A DNA stretch of 64,000 nt. Origin: Cellulomonas timonensis. GTDB lineage: Bacteria > Actinomycetota > Actinomycetes > Actinomycetales > Cellulomonadaceae. Numbering within the stretch: position 1 is the stretch's first letter; every line of letters starts with the position of its first letter. Position numbers and translations under genes: made by a program. Of the stretch, positions 40,374-48,602 are shown one piece after another. The DNA is taken from the NCBI RefSeq assembly GCF_900046455.1, contig NZ_FCOT01000012.1, positions 1,033,546 to 1,097,545 of the forward strand. Direction: 5' to 3'. The notes under the pieces are model-generated. The model was not told where the DNA came from. It worked only from the letters and a program-made list of their open reading frames with translations, and searched no databases.

Positions 40374-40996
40374 CCTCCGGAACTGCCGCCCGCCGCGAGC
40401 GCGAACGCCAACAGGCCCTCGCCGACGTCCAGCAGGCCCAGACCGGCGCCGCGCTCCGTCGCCGCCGGCTGGGCGGGGCCGCCTGGGCGGCAGGCCTGCT
40501 GGTCGTGGTGGCGCTGGTCACCGCGGGGCTGCTCACCTCGCGTCCCACCAGTTCCACGGAGGCCCGGATGGCGCCGGACTTCACGCTGCCCGCCTCGGAC
40601 GGGTCGAGTGTGTCGCTGGCCGACCACCGCGGCTCGCCGGTCATCTTGTACTTCAACGAGGGCGCTGGCTGCGACTCGTGCCTGGTGCAGATGGCCGAGA
40701 TCGAGAAGGACCCGGCATTCGCCGAGGCGGGACTGACGGTGCTGCCAATCGTCATGAACACCGCCCAGCAGATCAACGCCGATCGCGAGCGCCTGGGCGT
40801 GAACGCGCCGTTCCTGCTGGACGACGGCACGATCTCCGAGGCCTACGGAACCCTCGGCGTCGGCATGCACGAAGGGCTGCCAGGCCACGGCTTCATCCTC
40901 ATCGACGCCGATGGCAACCAGCTCTGGCACGGCAACTACCCGTCGATGTGGCTGTCCCCCGCCGACCTGCTCGAGGAGGTCAACGCGCGCCTCTGA
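40370..40996 (+). CDS. TlpA/peroxiredoxin-like membrane-anchored thioredoxin
   Basis: A 208-residue protein with a basic cytoplasmic N-terminus, one transmembrane helix (about 36-57) and an external redoxin domain (about 65-205). The domain begins APDFTLPASDGSSVSLADHRG and carries the motif G-C-D-S-C. The C-D-S-C active site is close to that of extracytoplasmic thiol reductases or peroxidases. It is the probable receiver of electrons from the CcdA-like protein. It follows that gene with an ATGA overlap. Confidence 0.85.
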   Translation: MTSGTAARRERERQQALADVQQAQTGAALRRRRLGGAAWAAGLLVVVALVTAGLLTSRPTSSTEARMAPDFTLPASDGSSVSLADHRGSPVILYFNEGAGCDSCLVQMAEIEKDPAFAEAGLTVLPIVMNTAQQINADRERLGVNAPFLLDDGTISEAYGTLGVGMHEGLPGHGFILIDADGNQLWHGNYPSMWLSPADLLEEVNARL

Positions 40997-41053
40997 TCCC
41001 CCACCGCACCGACCGCGGCTCCGAGCCGCGCCCCTTCCAGGAAAGGAAGCCCC

Positions 41054-41629
41054 GTGCTCACCACCACCCGACGACGCCTGAGCCTGACCGTCGGAGCCCT
41101 GACCCTCGCCGTCACGCTGGCGGCCTGCTCCGGCGGCGCCGAGCACAACGACGCCGACACCCAGTTCGCGCAGATGATGGTCCTCCACCACGAGGGCGCC
41201 GTCGAGATGGCCGACCTCGCCGTCGAGCGTGCCAGCACCGAGGAGGTCCGCGCCCTGGCCGAGCGGATCACCGCGGCGCAGGGCCCGGAGATCGAGCTGA
41301 TGACGGGCTGGTTGGAGGCGTGGGACGAGGATCCGCCCGGCTCGACTGACCTGGGCGGCATGGACCACTCCGGTATGGACCACGGCGGGATGGACATGGA
41401 CGGCCTGGACCAGGCCGAGGCGATGGCGAACGTGGCCGCGCTGAGCGGCGTCGAGTTCGACAGGCGATTCCTGGAGCTGATGACGGCCCACCACGAGGGC
41501 GCCGTCGAGATGGCCGAGGCCGTGCTCGCCGACGGCGCCCACCCGGATGCGCTCGACCTGGCCCGCTCGATCATCGAGGCGCAGGCTGCGGAGATCGCGG
41601 AGATGGGCGGCCTGCTGCGCGGGCTGTGA
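41054..41629 (+). CDS. DUF305 lipoprotein, Met/His-rich, probable copper handling
   Basis: A 191-residue secreted lipoprotein with signal peptide and lipobox LAAC (about 22-25). Two ferritin-like DUF305 half-repeats each contain HHEGAVEMA, joined by a linker GGMDHSGMDHGGMDMDG rich in Met and His. DUF305 proteins are frequently found with copper and silver resistance genes. GTG 41054 follows AGGAAAGGAAG. The 3' end overlaps the convergent copper ATPase gene by 59 bases. Metal binding is inferred from composition and context. Confidence 0.85.
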   Translation: MLTTTRRRLSLTVGALTLAVTLAACSGGAEHNDADTQFAQMMVLHHEGAVEMADLAVERASTEEVRALAERITAAQGPEIELMTGWLEAWDEDPPGSTDLGGMDHSGMDHGGMDMDGLDQAEAMANVAALSGVEFDRRFLELMTAHHEGAVEMAEAVLADGAHPDALDLARSIIEAQAAEIAEMGGLLRGL

Positions 41630-43727
41630 CGCGCTCGGGGTCCAGGTCCAGGCGGCGCAGCAGTTGTGCGTTGGCGGCCACCACGATCGTGGACGCGGAC
41701 ATGAGGATCGCGCCGACCGCCGGGGACAGCACGAACCCGGCCCAGGCCAGCACGCCCGCCGCGAGCGGCACGGCGATGACGTTGTACCCGGCCGCCCAGG
41801 CCAGGTTCTGCTGCATCTTGCGGTAGGACGCCCGCGACAACTCGATGACCGAGACCACCGAGCGCGGGTCATCCGAGGCCAGGACCACGCCCGCGGACTC
41901 CATGGCGACGTCGGTGCCCGCCCCGATGGCGATGCCCACGTCGGCCTGTGCCAGGGCCGGCCCGTCGTTCAGGCCGTCACCCGTGAAGGCGACCTTGCGG
42001 CCGCGCGCTTGGAGCTCGGCGACCTTGGCGTGCTTGTCGGCGGGCAGCACCTGGGCGAACACCTCGTCGATGCCCAGCTCCGCGGCGACCGCGTCCGCCA
42101 CATGCTGGGCGTCGCCCGTGACCATCGCCACCTGCACCCCCCGGGCGTGTAGCGCGTCGATCGCTGCCCGGGCCCCCGGGCGGATCTCGTCGGCGACGGC
42201 CAGCGCGCCGATGACCCGGCCGTCGCTCACCACATGCAGCACGCTCGCGGCCTGCTGTTGCCAGCCCCGCGTGGTCTCGGCGAGTTCCGCCGGCTCGCTC
42301 AGGCCGAGCTCGGAGAGCAGCGCCGGGCCGCCCACATGCACCGTCCGCCCGCCGACCTTCGCCTCGACGCCGCGCCCGGGCAGCGTGGCAAAGTCCCGCA
42401 CCGCCGGCAGCGGGCCGTCGTGGGCCGCCGTGACGGCCCGGGCGATCGGGTGCTCGGAGTCGGACTCGACCGCCGCGGCCAACGCGAGGAGCTCGTCGTC
42501 GGAGACGCCGCGCACGGCGGCGTGCCCGAGCAGCGTCAGGCGCCCCTGCGTCAGGGTGCCGGTCTTGTCGAACAGGACGGTGTCCACGGTGCGCATCCGC
42601 TCGAGCGCGAGGCGGTTCTTCACCAAGACCCCGGAGCGTGCGGCGCGCTCGGTGGAGATCGCGATGACCAGCGGGATCGCCAAGCCGAGCGCATGCGGGC
42701 ACGCGATGACCAGCACTGTCACGGTGCGCTCGACGGCGTCGGGCACGTTGCCCAGCAGCGCCCACACCGCGAAGGTCAGCATCCCGGCGACCAGCGCGAA
42801 CCAGAACAGGAGTGCCGCGGCCCGATCGGCCAACGCCTGGGCGCGTGAGCTGGATGCCTGGGCGTCCGCCACCAGCCGCTGGATGCCCGCCAGGGCCGTG
42901 TCGGCGCCCACGGCCGTGACCCGCACGCGCAGCGTCGAGTCGGTGGCCACCGTGCCGCCGACCACCGCGTCGCCAGGCCCGCGCCGCACCGGCTTCGACT
43001 CGCCGGTGATCATCGCCTCGTCGAGGTGGGCGGTGCCGTCGACCACCACGCCGTCGGTGGGGACCCGGCTACCGGCCCGCACGAGCACCACGTCGCCAGT
43101 TCTCAGCTCGTCGAGCGGCGCCTCGACGACGGCCCCGTCGTCGGCGACCCTCTCGGCGACGTCAGGAAGCAGCTCGGCCAGGGCGTCCAGCGCGCCCGAC
43201 GCCGCACCCAGCGCGCGCATCTCGAGCCAGTGCCCGAGCAGCATGATGACGATCAGGAGCGCGAGCTCCCACCAGAAGTCCAGCCCCGACGCGAACCCCA
43301 GAGTGGTGGCCCACGACGCGACGAACGCGACGGTGATGGCCAGCGCCACCAGCATCATCATCCCCGGGCGCCGGGACCGCGCCTCGGCGACGGCGCCGGT
43401 CAGGAACGGGGCGCCGCCGTAGAAGAAGATGACAGTGCCCAGCACCGGGGAGACCCAGCCGGCGCCGGGGAAATCCGGGGGCATGTACCCGAGCAGGTCG
43501 GCGAACATCTCGCTGAAGACCACCACGGGGACCGCCAGCGCGAGGGTCCACCAGAACCGGTCGCGGAACGCGGCCGCATGGTCGCCGTGACCGCCGTGGC
43601 CCGCGTGACCGGCATGGCCCGCGTAACCGGCATGGCCCGCGTCCTCGTGACCGGCGTGGGCCTCGGTCGCGCCGTGTTGGTGGTGGTGCTGCTCGCTGTC
43701 GCCGTGGTGCTGATGTGGGGTGCTCAC
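41571..43727 (-). CDS. copB: CopB-type heavy-metal P1B ATPase
   Basis: Exports copper (or silver) across the membrane using ATP; 718 residues. The N-terminal 50 residues are His-rich with repeated GHAG units and replace the CXXC metal domains of CopA. The intramembrane motif is CPH (VIACPHALGLA), characteristic of the P1B-3/CopB class. The phosphorylation site DKTGTLTQG, TGES and GDGLNDGPAL are intact. A CsoR-like operator lies 18 bases upstream of the ATG. It is convergent with the DUF305 gene, so the two copper-related units face each other. Confidence 0.93.
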   Translation of the reverse strand: MSTPHQHHGDSEQHHHQHGATEAHAGHEDAGHAGYAGHAGHAGHGGHGDHAAAFRDRFWWTLALAVPVVVFSEMFADLLGYMPPDFPGAGWVSPVLGTVIFFYGGAPFLTGAVAEARSRRPGMMMLVALAITVAFVASWATTLGFASGLDFWWELALLIVIMLLGHWLEMRALGAASGALDALAELLPDVAERVADDGAVVEAPLDELRTGDVVLVRAGSRVPTDGVVVDGTAHLDEAMITGESKPVRRGPGDAVVGGTVATDSTLRVRVTAVGADTALAGIQRLVADAQASSSRAQALADRAAALLFWFALVAGMLTFAVWALLGNVPDAVERTVTVLVIACPHALGLAIPLVIAISTERAARSGVLVKNRLALERMRTVDTVLFDKTGTLTQGRLTLLGHAAVRGVSDDELLALAAAVESDSEHPIARAVTAAHDGPLPAVRDFATLPGRGVEAKVGGRTVHVGGPALLSELGLSEPAELAETTRGWQQQAASVLHVVSDGRVIGALAVADEIRPGARAAIDALHARGVQVAMVTGDAQHVADAVAAELGIDEVFAQVLPADKHAKVAELQARGRKVAFTGDGLNDGPALAQADVGIAIGAGTDVAMESAGVVLASDDPRSVVSVIELSRASYRKMQQNLAWAAGYNVIAVPLAAGVLAWAGFVLSPAVGAILMSASTIVVAANAQLLRRLDLDPERVTARAAGRPSPRSPQPAPR

Positions 43728-43744
43728 GTGCTCGTCCCTTCTCG

Positions 43745-43761
43745 ATACCCCCCGAGGGTAT
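43745..43761. promoter_or_regulatory. CsoR-type copper operator
   Basis: ATACCC-CCCGA-GGGTAT is a perfect inverted repeat of the G/C-tract form bound by the copper sensor CsoR. It lies directly upstream of the CopB-type ATPase. No csoR gene is seen in the window. Confidence 0.6.
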
Positions 43762-43863
43762 GCACAACCCCTCGGCGCCGCAGGCTGTTCCCTCGCGGCC
43801 CGTCGCCGTGAGGCACCAGACCGGAAGTTACTTACCGCAAAGTGCCTACTTCCCGGTCCGCAG

Positions 43864-43882
43864 TAACTCTCTTACGGTAAGT
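43864..43882. promoter_or_regulatory. HxlR-type operator upstream of the NAD(P)H-binding gene
   Basis: TAACTCTCTTACGGTAAGT matches, at 17 of 19 positions, a second site at 45062-45080 upstream of the HxlR regulator gene. It sits 40 bases before the start of the oxidoreductase. A further half-like ACTTACCGC occurs near 43831. Confidence 0.55.
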
Positions 43883-43921
43883 AGCGGTTCCGAACGGAGC
43901 CGAGGACGAGAGGAAGTTGTC

Positions 43922-44566
43922 ATGGCACGCATCACCGTGATCGGCGGCACCGGATACGCCGGGTCGCACATCGTGCGCGAGGCGGTCTCGCGAGGCCACC
44001 AGGTCACCTCGATCTCTCGGAACGCGCCAGTCGAGCCCGTCCCCGGCGCCTCCTACGTGACCGGCGATGTGTTCGACACCGCCGTTCTGGAGCGGGCCGT
44101 GGCGGACACCGACGTGGTCGTCGAGACCCTGTCGCCGCGTGGCGAGCTCGAGGGCAAGCTCGTGGGCGTGGTGCGCGCGCTCGCCACCGCCGCGCAGGAC
44201 GCCGGCGCGCGGATCGGCGTCGTCGGCGGCGCCGGCTCGCTCCTAGTCTCCGAGGGCGGCCCGACCGTGGCGTCGACCGACGAATTCCCCGACGCGTTCA
44301 CGTCCGAGGCCGCCGAGCTCGCTGAGGTGTTGAGCGACCTCCGTGCAGCAGACGCGACGCTGGACTGGTTCTTCCTCAGCCCGGCGGGGAACTTCGGCCC
44401 GTGGGCGGCCGGCGAGCACACCGGCGAGTTCCGGATCGGCGGCGACGTCCTGCTGGTGGACTCCGAGGGCAACTCGAACATCTCCGGCGCGGACTACGCG
44501 CAGGCCTTCGTCGACGAGATCGAGAACCCGGCCCACAGCCGCCAGCGGTTCACCGTCGCGTACTGA
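43922..44566 (+). CDS. NAD(P)H-binding atypical SDR protein
   Basis: A 214-residue Rossmann-fold protein with GGTGYAGSHIVREAVSRGH at the start, the glycine motif of atypical short-chain dehydrogenases (NmrA/YwnB type). No Tyr-x-x-x-Lys catalytic pair is evident, so it may be a redox sensor or quinone/NADPH-binding protein. GAGAGGAAG precedes the ATG. Such genes often stand next to HxlR regulators responding to quinones or aldehydes, and the shared operator here agrees with that. Confidence 0.85.
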   Translation: MARITVIGGTGYAGSHIVREAVSRGHQVTSISRNAPVEPVPGASYVTGDVFDTAVLERAVADTDVVVETLSPRGELEGKLVGVVRALATAAQDAGARIGVVGGAGSLLVSEGGPTVASTDEFPDAFTSEAAELAEVLSDLRAADATLDWFFLSPAGNFGPWAAGEHTGEFRIGGDVLLVDSEGNSNISGADYAQAFVDEIENPAHSRQRFTVAY

Positions 44567-44632
44567 GATCCACCCCCGGCTGCGGCCCGACGCCTCCACG
44601 GCGCCGGGCCGCAGGTGTATCGGGCGCCCTCC

Positions 44633-44998
44633 TCAGACCGCCTGGTCGTACTGCTCGCGGGCCTCGAGCACGCCGCCGATGTGCGTGGTCGCCCAGTCCT
44701 CAAGCGCCTTGAGCGGCTCGCGCAGCGTGCGCCCGGCCTCGGTGAGCTCGTACTCGACGCGCGGGGGGACCTGCGGGTAGAGCGTCCGCTTGACCAGCCC
44801 GTCGCGCTCCAGCCCACGCAGCGTCTGGGTGAGCATCTTCTGCGAGATGCCGTCGATCCGGCGCGTGATCTCCCCGAAGCGCATCGGCCCGTCGTCCAGC
44901 GTGCCGACCACGAGCACCGTCCAGCGGTCCCCGATGCGGTCCAGCACCCGCCGGGTCGGGCAGTTGCGGTCGTAGGGATCCCACTGCGGGTCGGCCAT
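44633..44998 (-). CDS. HxlR-family transcriptional regulator
   Basis: A 121-residue winged helix protein. DRNCPTRRVLDRIGDRWTVLVV carries the conserved N-terminal Cys (C13) used by several HxlR sensors for electrophile or oxidant detection. ISQKMLTQTLRGLERDGLVKRT is the DNA-recognition segment. It is convergent with the NAD(P)H-binding gene, and both have nearly identical 19-bp sites upstream, so autoregulation plus control of the neighbour is likely. Confidence 0.92.
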   Translation of the reverse strand: MADPQWDPYDRNCPTRRVLDRIGDRWTVLVVGTLDDGPMRFGEITRRIDGISQKMLTQTLRGLERDGLVKRTLYPQVPPRVEYELTEAGRTLREPLKALEDWATTHIGGVLEAREQYDQAV

Positions 44999-45061
44999 CG
45001 TCGTCTCCTCTGCGCCGCCACGGTTCAGGCTGTCGGAGGTTGCTTACTCTCCATGCGTGGC

Positions 45062-45080
45062 TAACTCTCCCACGGTAAGT
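45062..45080. promoter_or_regulatory. HxlR-type operator upstream of its own gene
   Basis: TAACTCTCCCACGGTAAGT differs at two positions from the site at 43864-43882. It lies 64 bases upstream of the regulator start. Confidence 0.55.
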
Positions 45081-45136
45081 GTTGGCGAGAGCGAGAGGAA
45101 GGCCCTGCGACCGCCAACGAGCCCAGAAACCGCGAA

Positions 45137-45168
45137 ACCCCGCCCTGGGGTCATTCCCAGGACGGGGT
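45137..45168 (-). terminator. Hairpin terminator of tRNA-Ser(GCT)
   Basis: A 13-bp stem with one mismatch or G-U pair (45137-45149 with 45156-45168) lies about 38 bases beyond the tRNA 3' end. Confidence 0.65.
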
Positions 45169-45205
45169 CATCGGTCGTACTCAGGGGTTTTGCGGCCCCT
45201 CACAG

Positions 45206-45294
45206 CGGAGACGGTGGGATTTGAACCCACGGAAGGGTTGCCCCTTCACGACCTTAGCAGGGTCGCGCACTAGACCTGGCTATGCGACGTCTCC
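45206..45294 (-). tRNA. tRNA-Ser (anticodon GCT)
   Basis: An 89-base class II tRNA: acceptor GGAGACG/CGTCTCC-type pairing, anticodon loop CTGCTAA, long variable arm and G discriminator typical for serine. CCA is not encoded. Confidence 0.95.
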
Positions 45295-45346
45295 AGGCTC
45301 GCACAGGGTACCTGGCCAGGTCGGTGCGCAGCAAAGTGGCTGCTGA

Positions 45347-46636
45347 TCAGCGCTCGAACGCCCACGCCTTGTCGGTCAGCATGCGGGCCACAGCGAGCCC
45401 GATGGAGATCGCGGTCACCACCAAGGCCGCCTGCACCCCATACGCCAGAGCCTCGGTGGTGTTGCCGTTGGACAGGTGGAAGACGGCCCGGTACGCGGTG
45501 ACACCGGGCACCATGATCACCACGGCCGGCACCGAGATGGTGATCCGCGGGACCCGCAGGCGCGGCGCCACCCAGGCGGCCAACAGCCCGACGAGCAGCG
45601 CCGCCACGGCCGCCGCGCCCTGCACCACGAAGCCCGCGTCGACCAGCTCGATGCGCACCACGTTCGCGACCATCCCCACGCTGGCGGCGCCCACCGCCAT
45701 CCGCCACGGGCTGTTGAACATGAGTGCGAAGCCCAGCACGCCGAAGAAGCTCGCGACGAGCCGCAGCACCAGCAGCACCCAGGGCGCCACATCGATCGGG
45801 GTGGTCAGATCCGGCGTCAGGCCCACCGCCGCCGACACCCCCCACACGGCGAGGGCCGCCGACGTCAGCAGCATCAACGCGTAGACGAGCCGCGCGACCC
45901 CCGCGGAGAAGTCCAGCTTGGCCAGGTCCAGGGCGCCTGTGACCAGCGCGAACCCCGGGATGAGGAACAACACCGCCGAGACGTACCCCGCCTGGTGCTG
46001 CGAGTCGGTCAGGCCCAGCGTCGACAACGTGACGACGAAGCCCAAGTACACAAAGCACGCCACGGTCGCGGCGAGCATCGTCACACCGAACTGGTTGTAC
46101 CCCTTGTGCAGCATCGCGCGCCGCGCGAGCTGGCCCAGCCCAGCGCCGAGGAACACCCCGCACAGCTCGATCACGCCGCCGTTGTTGAGGAACGCGAACG
46201 CCGCACACGCGATCGACGACCACAGCGCGTTCAACAGCGCCGGGTACAGCGGGGGCCGCGCGGCGATCTGGTCGAGCCGCCGGTTGACGTCGTCCACCCG
46301 CGCGGTCTGGCCCGTCTCCCGGTGCGCCGCGTCGAGGCTCGACACCATCGTCTCGAGCGCCGAGAGCCGGTCGGCGTTGATGCCGATCGACCGCACCTCC
46401 GCGACCTCCGTGCGGAAGCTGCGGCCCCGGTGCGAGGTGGTGGTGATCTCGGTGAGCGTCACATGCGCCTCATGCCGCTCGATGCCCAGCGCGCGGGCGA
46501 CCCGCGCCATCGACGACTTCACCCGGTAGCTGCCGGTACCGGAAGCGAGGCTGAGCCTGCCTACCCGGAGCGCCGCTCCGGACTGTCGGATCAGCTCGAG
46601 CTCGTCATCATTCGGTTCCAATGGCACGCGCACCAT
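45347..46636 (-). CDS. ThrE-type threonine/serine exporter family protein
   Basis: A 429-residue membrane protein. The N-terminal ThrE domain (about 10-250) includes ARALGIERHEAHVTLTEI, followed by transmembrane helices; the C-terminal ThrE_2 domain (about 280-420) adds several more, with MVPGVTAYRAVFHLSNGNT near the end. Members export threonine, serine or related small amino acids in actinobacteria. The ATG is only about 40 bases from the adapter-derived stretch, so the upstream region and perhaps the first residues cannot be trusted. Confidence 0.88.
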   Translation of the reverse strand: MVRVPLEPNDDELELIRQSGAALRVGRLSLASGTGSYRVKSSMARVARALGIERHEAHVTLTEITTTSHRGRSFRTEVAEVRSIGINADRLSALETMVSSLDAAHRETGQTARVDDVNRRLDQIAARPPLYPALLNALWSSIACAAFAFLNNGGVIELCGVFLGAGLGQLARRAMLHKGYNQFGVTMLAATVACFVYLGFVVTLSTLGLTDSQHQAGYVSAVLFLIPGFALVTGALDLAKLDFSAGVARLVYALMLLTSAALAVWGVSAAVGLTPDLTTPIDVAPWVLLVLRLVASFFGVLGFALMFNSPWRMAVGAASVGMVANVVRIELVDAGFVVQGAAAVAALLVGLLAAWVAPRLRVPRITISVPAVVIMVPGVTAYRAVFHLSNGNTTEALAYGVQAALVVTAISIGLAVARMLTDKAWAFER

Positions 46637-46674
46637 TGTGATGGCGCCCCACCACCCCCCGCAGGGACGTCCGA

Positions 46675-46760
46675 CCTATGAGAGTCGGCTGTGGAGGAAA
46701 CGGCCGCCGACAAGCGTGGGATCGTCGGCAGCGTCGGATGTGTATAAGAGTAAGAGGCAG
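46675..46760. other. Second Illumina Nextera adapter insertion (not genomic)
   Basis: From 46722 the sequence copies the Nextera read-1 oligonucleotide (TCGTCGGCAGCGTC, then GATGTGTATAAGAG) with one mismatch over 29 bases, then a 6-base duplication and GCAG, ending at 46760. The preceding 45 or so bases look like a degraded P5 plus index tail; the left boundary is approximate. Reading it on the minus strand gives LYTSDAADD, a known adapter peptide. Confidence 0.9.
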
Positions 46761-47269
46761 TCCCCGCGCTTCGTGCCCTCGAGCCGGAAACCCGCGCGCG
46801 TGGCCACGGCACATGAGGCCGGGTTCCGCGTCGAGTGGTCGACGAAGATCCGATGGAGGCCGAGGACATCGAACGCCCACACCGCCAGCGCGCCCAACGC
46901 CGCCGTGGCGACACCTCTGCCCCGGGAGGAGGGCATGACCCAGTAGGAGACGTCGGAGACGCCGTCCGCGTGATTCAGGTGGCGGAGGCTGATCTGCCCG
47001 ACCGGCTCATCGTTGACGGCCAGCGCCCAGCCGGCGCTGGTCTCGGCACGCCACCGATCGGGCCAGTGCGCGATCCATGCGGCGGCCTCTTCGGCAGTCA
47101 TCGAGCGGGCGTGCCAGCGCCGGATGTCCGGGGCGTCGAACGCAGTAACCACGCTGGCCTGGTCGGAGGCGCGCCACGGTCGAAGCGTGCAGGCCCCGAC
47201 CTCGAGGACGGGCTGCTCCAGGCCGCTGAGCAGGCCATGCGGGACGGCGTCTGTCGTCGTGCGGGGCAC
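46761..47269 (-). CDS. GNAT-family acetyltransferase, 3' end lost at adapter junction
   Basis: About 170 residues of a RimJ/RimL-type N-acetyltransferase. LRPWRASDQASVVTAFDAPDI opens the fold, the acetyl-CoA site is MPSSRGRGVATAALGALAVWAF, and NPASCAVATRAGFRLEGTKRG is the usual C-terminal helix and strand. The last strand (about 15-25 residues) is replaced by adapter. GTG 47269 is the likely start because the frame upstream runs into the tRNA-Ser gene. Such enzymes acetylate ribosomal proteins, amino acids or antibiotics; the substrate is unknown. Confidence 0.8.
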
Positions 47270-47308
47270 GCGCCCAGCATGGCTGAGCCAACGGTGTCCC
47301 GGTAAGAG

Positions 47309-47398
47309 CGGAGGGCAAGGGATTCGAACCCTTGAGTACGGGGTCACCGCACTAACGGTTTTCAAGACCGTCGCTTTCGGCCGCTCAGCCAGCCCTCC
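47309..47398 (-). tRNA. tRNA-Ser (anticodon TGA)
   Basis: A 90-base class II tRNA with acceptor stem GGAGGGC/GCCCTCC, anticodon loop CTTGAAA, long variable arm and G discriminator. CCA is not encoded. Confidence 0.95.
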
Positions 47399-47421
47399 TG
47401 GTGCGCGGACATTCTGGCACG

Positions 47422-47898
47422 TCAGCCGGGGCGGGTCGGCTCAGGGCCGCCTGCCGGGACGGGAACCCTCGGCTGGGTGGGCGGCGCGTGCTGCTCCCAC
47501 CAGCCGTCGGGCAGCCCCGGGGAGACCACCTGGAGCCCATGCAGCGCCGCGAGCCGGGCGAGCCGTCCGTGGTAGGTCGCGACGGCGCCCACGTCGCGGT
47601 GGGTCATGGCCATGCCCAGGTGGACGGCCGCGAACGGGCTGAGCACGCCCGTCACGTTCGTGGCCCAGCCGAGGGCCTGGTCGCTGAGGCGCAGCACCTC
47701 GATGCGGTCGAGGTCGTCGCGGGCGCGCACCCGCTGCGCAGAGGTCGTGTGCAAGGTGGCGATCCGCAGCTCCGCGCGGGAGACCACGCTGACGAGCAGA
47801 TCCGGCTCGATCGGCTGCGCCCATGCGCGGAACTGCGCCGACCCGCGCACGTCATCGAGGTACCGGGTGAGCGCCGATCCATCGACGTAGACCCGCAC
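47422..47898 (-). CDS. PIN-domain protein with a degenerate active site
   Basis: A 158-residue VapC-like protein. VYVDGSALTRYL has the first Asp and SRAELRI the conserved Glu. Where the family has Asp-Ala-Leu-His this protein reads FAAVHLGMA, and the usual Thr-Tyr-Asp appears as TYHGRLA. So two of the four acidic residues that hold Mg2+ in PIN ribonucleases are missing, and nuclease activity is doubtful. No antitoxin gene lies upstream; the upstream neighbour is the conservon. A Pro-rich tail of about 25 residues follows the domain. GTG 47898. Confidence 0.75.
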   Translation of the reverse strand: MRVYVDGSALTRYLDDVRGSAQFRAWAQPIEPDLLVSVVSRAELRIATLHTTSAQRVRARDDLDRIEVLRLSDQALGWATNVTGVLSPFAAVHLGMAMTHRDVGAVATYHGRLARLAALHGLQVVSPGLPDGWWEQHAPPTQPRVPVPAGGPEPTRPG

Positions 47899-47942
47899 GG
47901 CGTCACCCTAGCCAGCGAACCCGGAGGTCAGGGGCAGGACAC

Positions 47943-47982
47943 ACCTCCGGCCGGCCACCACGCGGGTGGGCCGGCCGGAGGT
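47943..47982 (-). terminator. Strong hairpin terminator of the conservon
   Basis: A 17-bp stem with a single bulge (47943-47959 with 47965-47982) and a five-base loop lies 12 bases past the stop of cvnD. Confidence 0.8.
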
Positions 47983-47993
47983 CGAGCGGAGCG

Positions 47994-48602
47994 TCAGGCG
48001 CCGCGCAGCCGCTCCATCGCGAGCTGCACGAGGGCGATGAGCGCGTGCTTCGTGGCCGCCCGCGAACGGGCGTCGGTGTAGAGGACGGGGACGTGCGCCG
48101 GGATGGCGAGCGCCTCGCGGACGTCGTCGAGCTGGTGCTTGGCGACGCCGTCGAAGCAGTTGACCCCCACGACGAACGGGATGCCGCGGCTCTCGAAGTA
48201 GTCGACGGCCGGGAAGCACTGGTCGAGCCGGTCGGTGTCCACCAGGACGACCGCGCCGATCGCACCGCGCACCAGGTCGTCCCACATGAAGAGGAAGCGG
48301 TCCTGGCCCGGCGTGCCGAACAGGTAGAGCCACAACGACCCCGGCAGCGCGATGCGACCGAAGTCCATCGCCACCGTGGTGGTGGTCTTGCGGTCCGAGA
48401 CCCCGCCGGCGTCGTCGACGCCGACTGAGTGCTCCGTCATGGCCGCCTCGGTGTTCAGCGGCTCAATGTCGGAGATGGACCCGATGAAGGTCGTCTTGCC
48501 GACGGCGAAGCCGCCCGCGACGACGATCTTGACGACTGTGGGGGCGACGTTGCCCGGAGCGGCCGTCGTGGCCACAGCGGCGTCAGAGGGCGGAAATGCC
48601 AT
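47994..48602 (-). CDS. cvnD: Conservon small GTPase (CvnD-like)
   Basis: A 202-residue GTP-binding protein, last member of a four-gene conservon. The P-loop is GGFAVGKTT (about 30-38), switch-2 region LFGTPGQDRFLFMW, and the base-recognition region is VGVNCFDG instead of NKxD, as is usual for this actinobacterial family. Conservons form a membrane-associated complex resembling eukaryotic G-protein signalling and affect development or secondary metabolism in Streptomyces. ATG 48602 overlaps the DUF742 gene by 20 bases. Confidence 0.9.
   Translation of the reverse strand: MAFPPSDAAVATTAAPGNVAPTVVKIVVAGGFAVGKTTFIGSISDIEPLNTEAAMTEHSVGVDDAGGVSDRKTTTTVAMDFGRIALPGSLWLYLFGTPGQDRFLFMWDDLVRGAIGAVVLVDTDRLDQCFPAVDYFESRGIPFVVGVNCFDGVAKHQLDDVREALAIPAHVPVLYTDARSRAATKHALIALVQLAMERLRGA

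Noticed and set aside
43590..43727. His-rich stretch in CopB as an engineered tag or sequencing artefact
   Set aside because: His/Gly-rich N-termini are natural in CopB-class ATPases, and codon use matches the rest of the gene.
45079..45273. Plus-strand ORF crossing tRNA-Ser(GCT)
   Set aside because: It reads through the terminator and antisense tRNA (TVGFEPTEGLP), a common false call.
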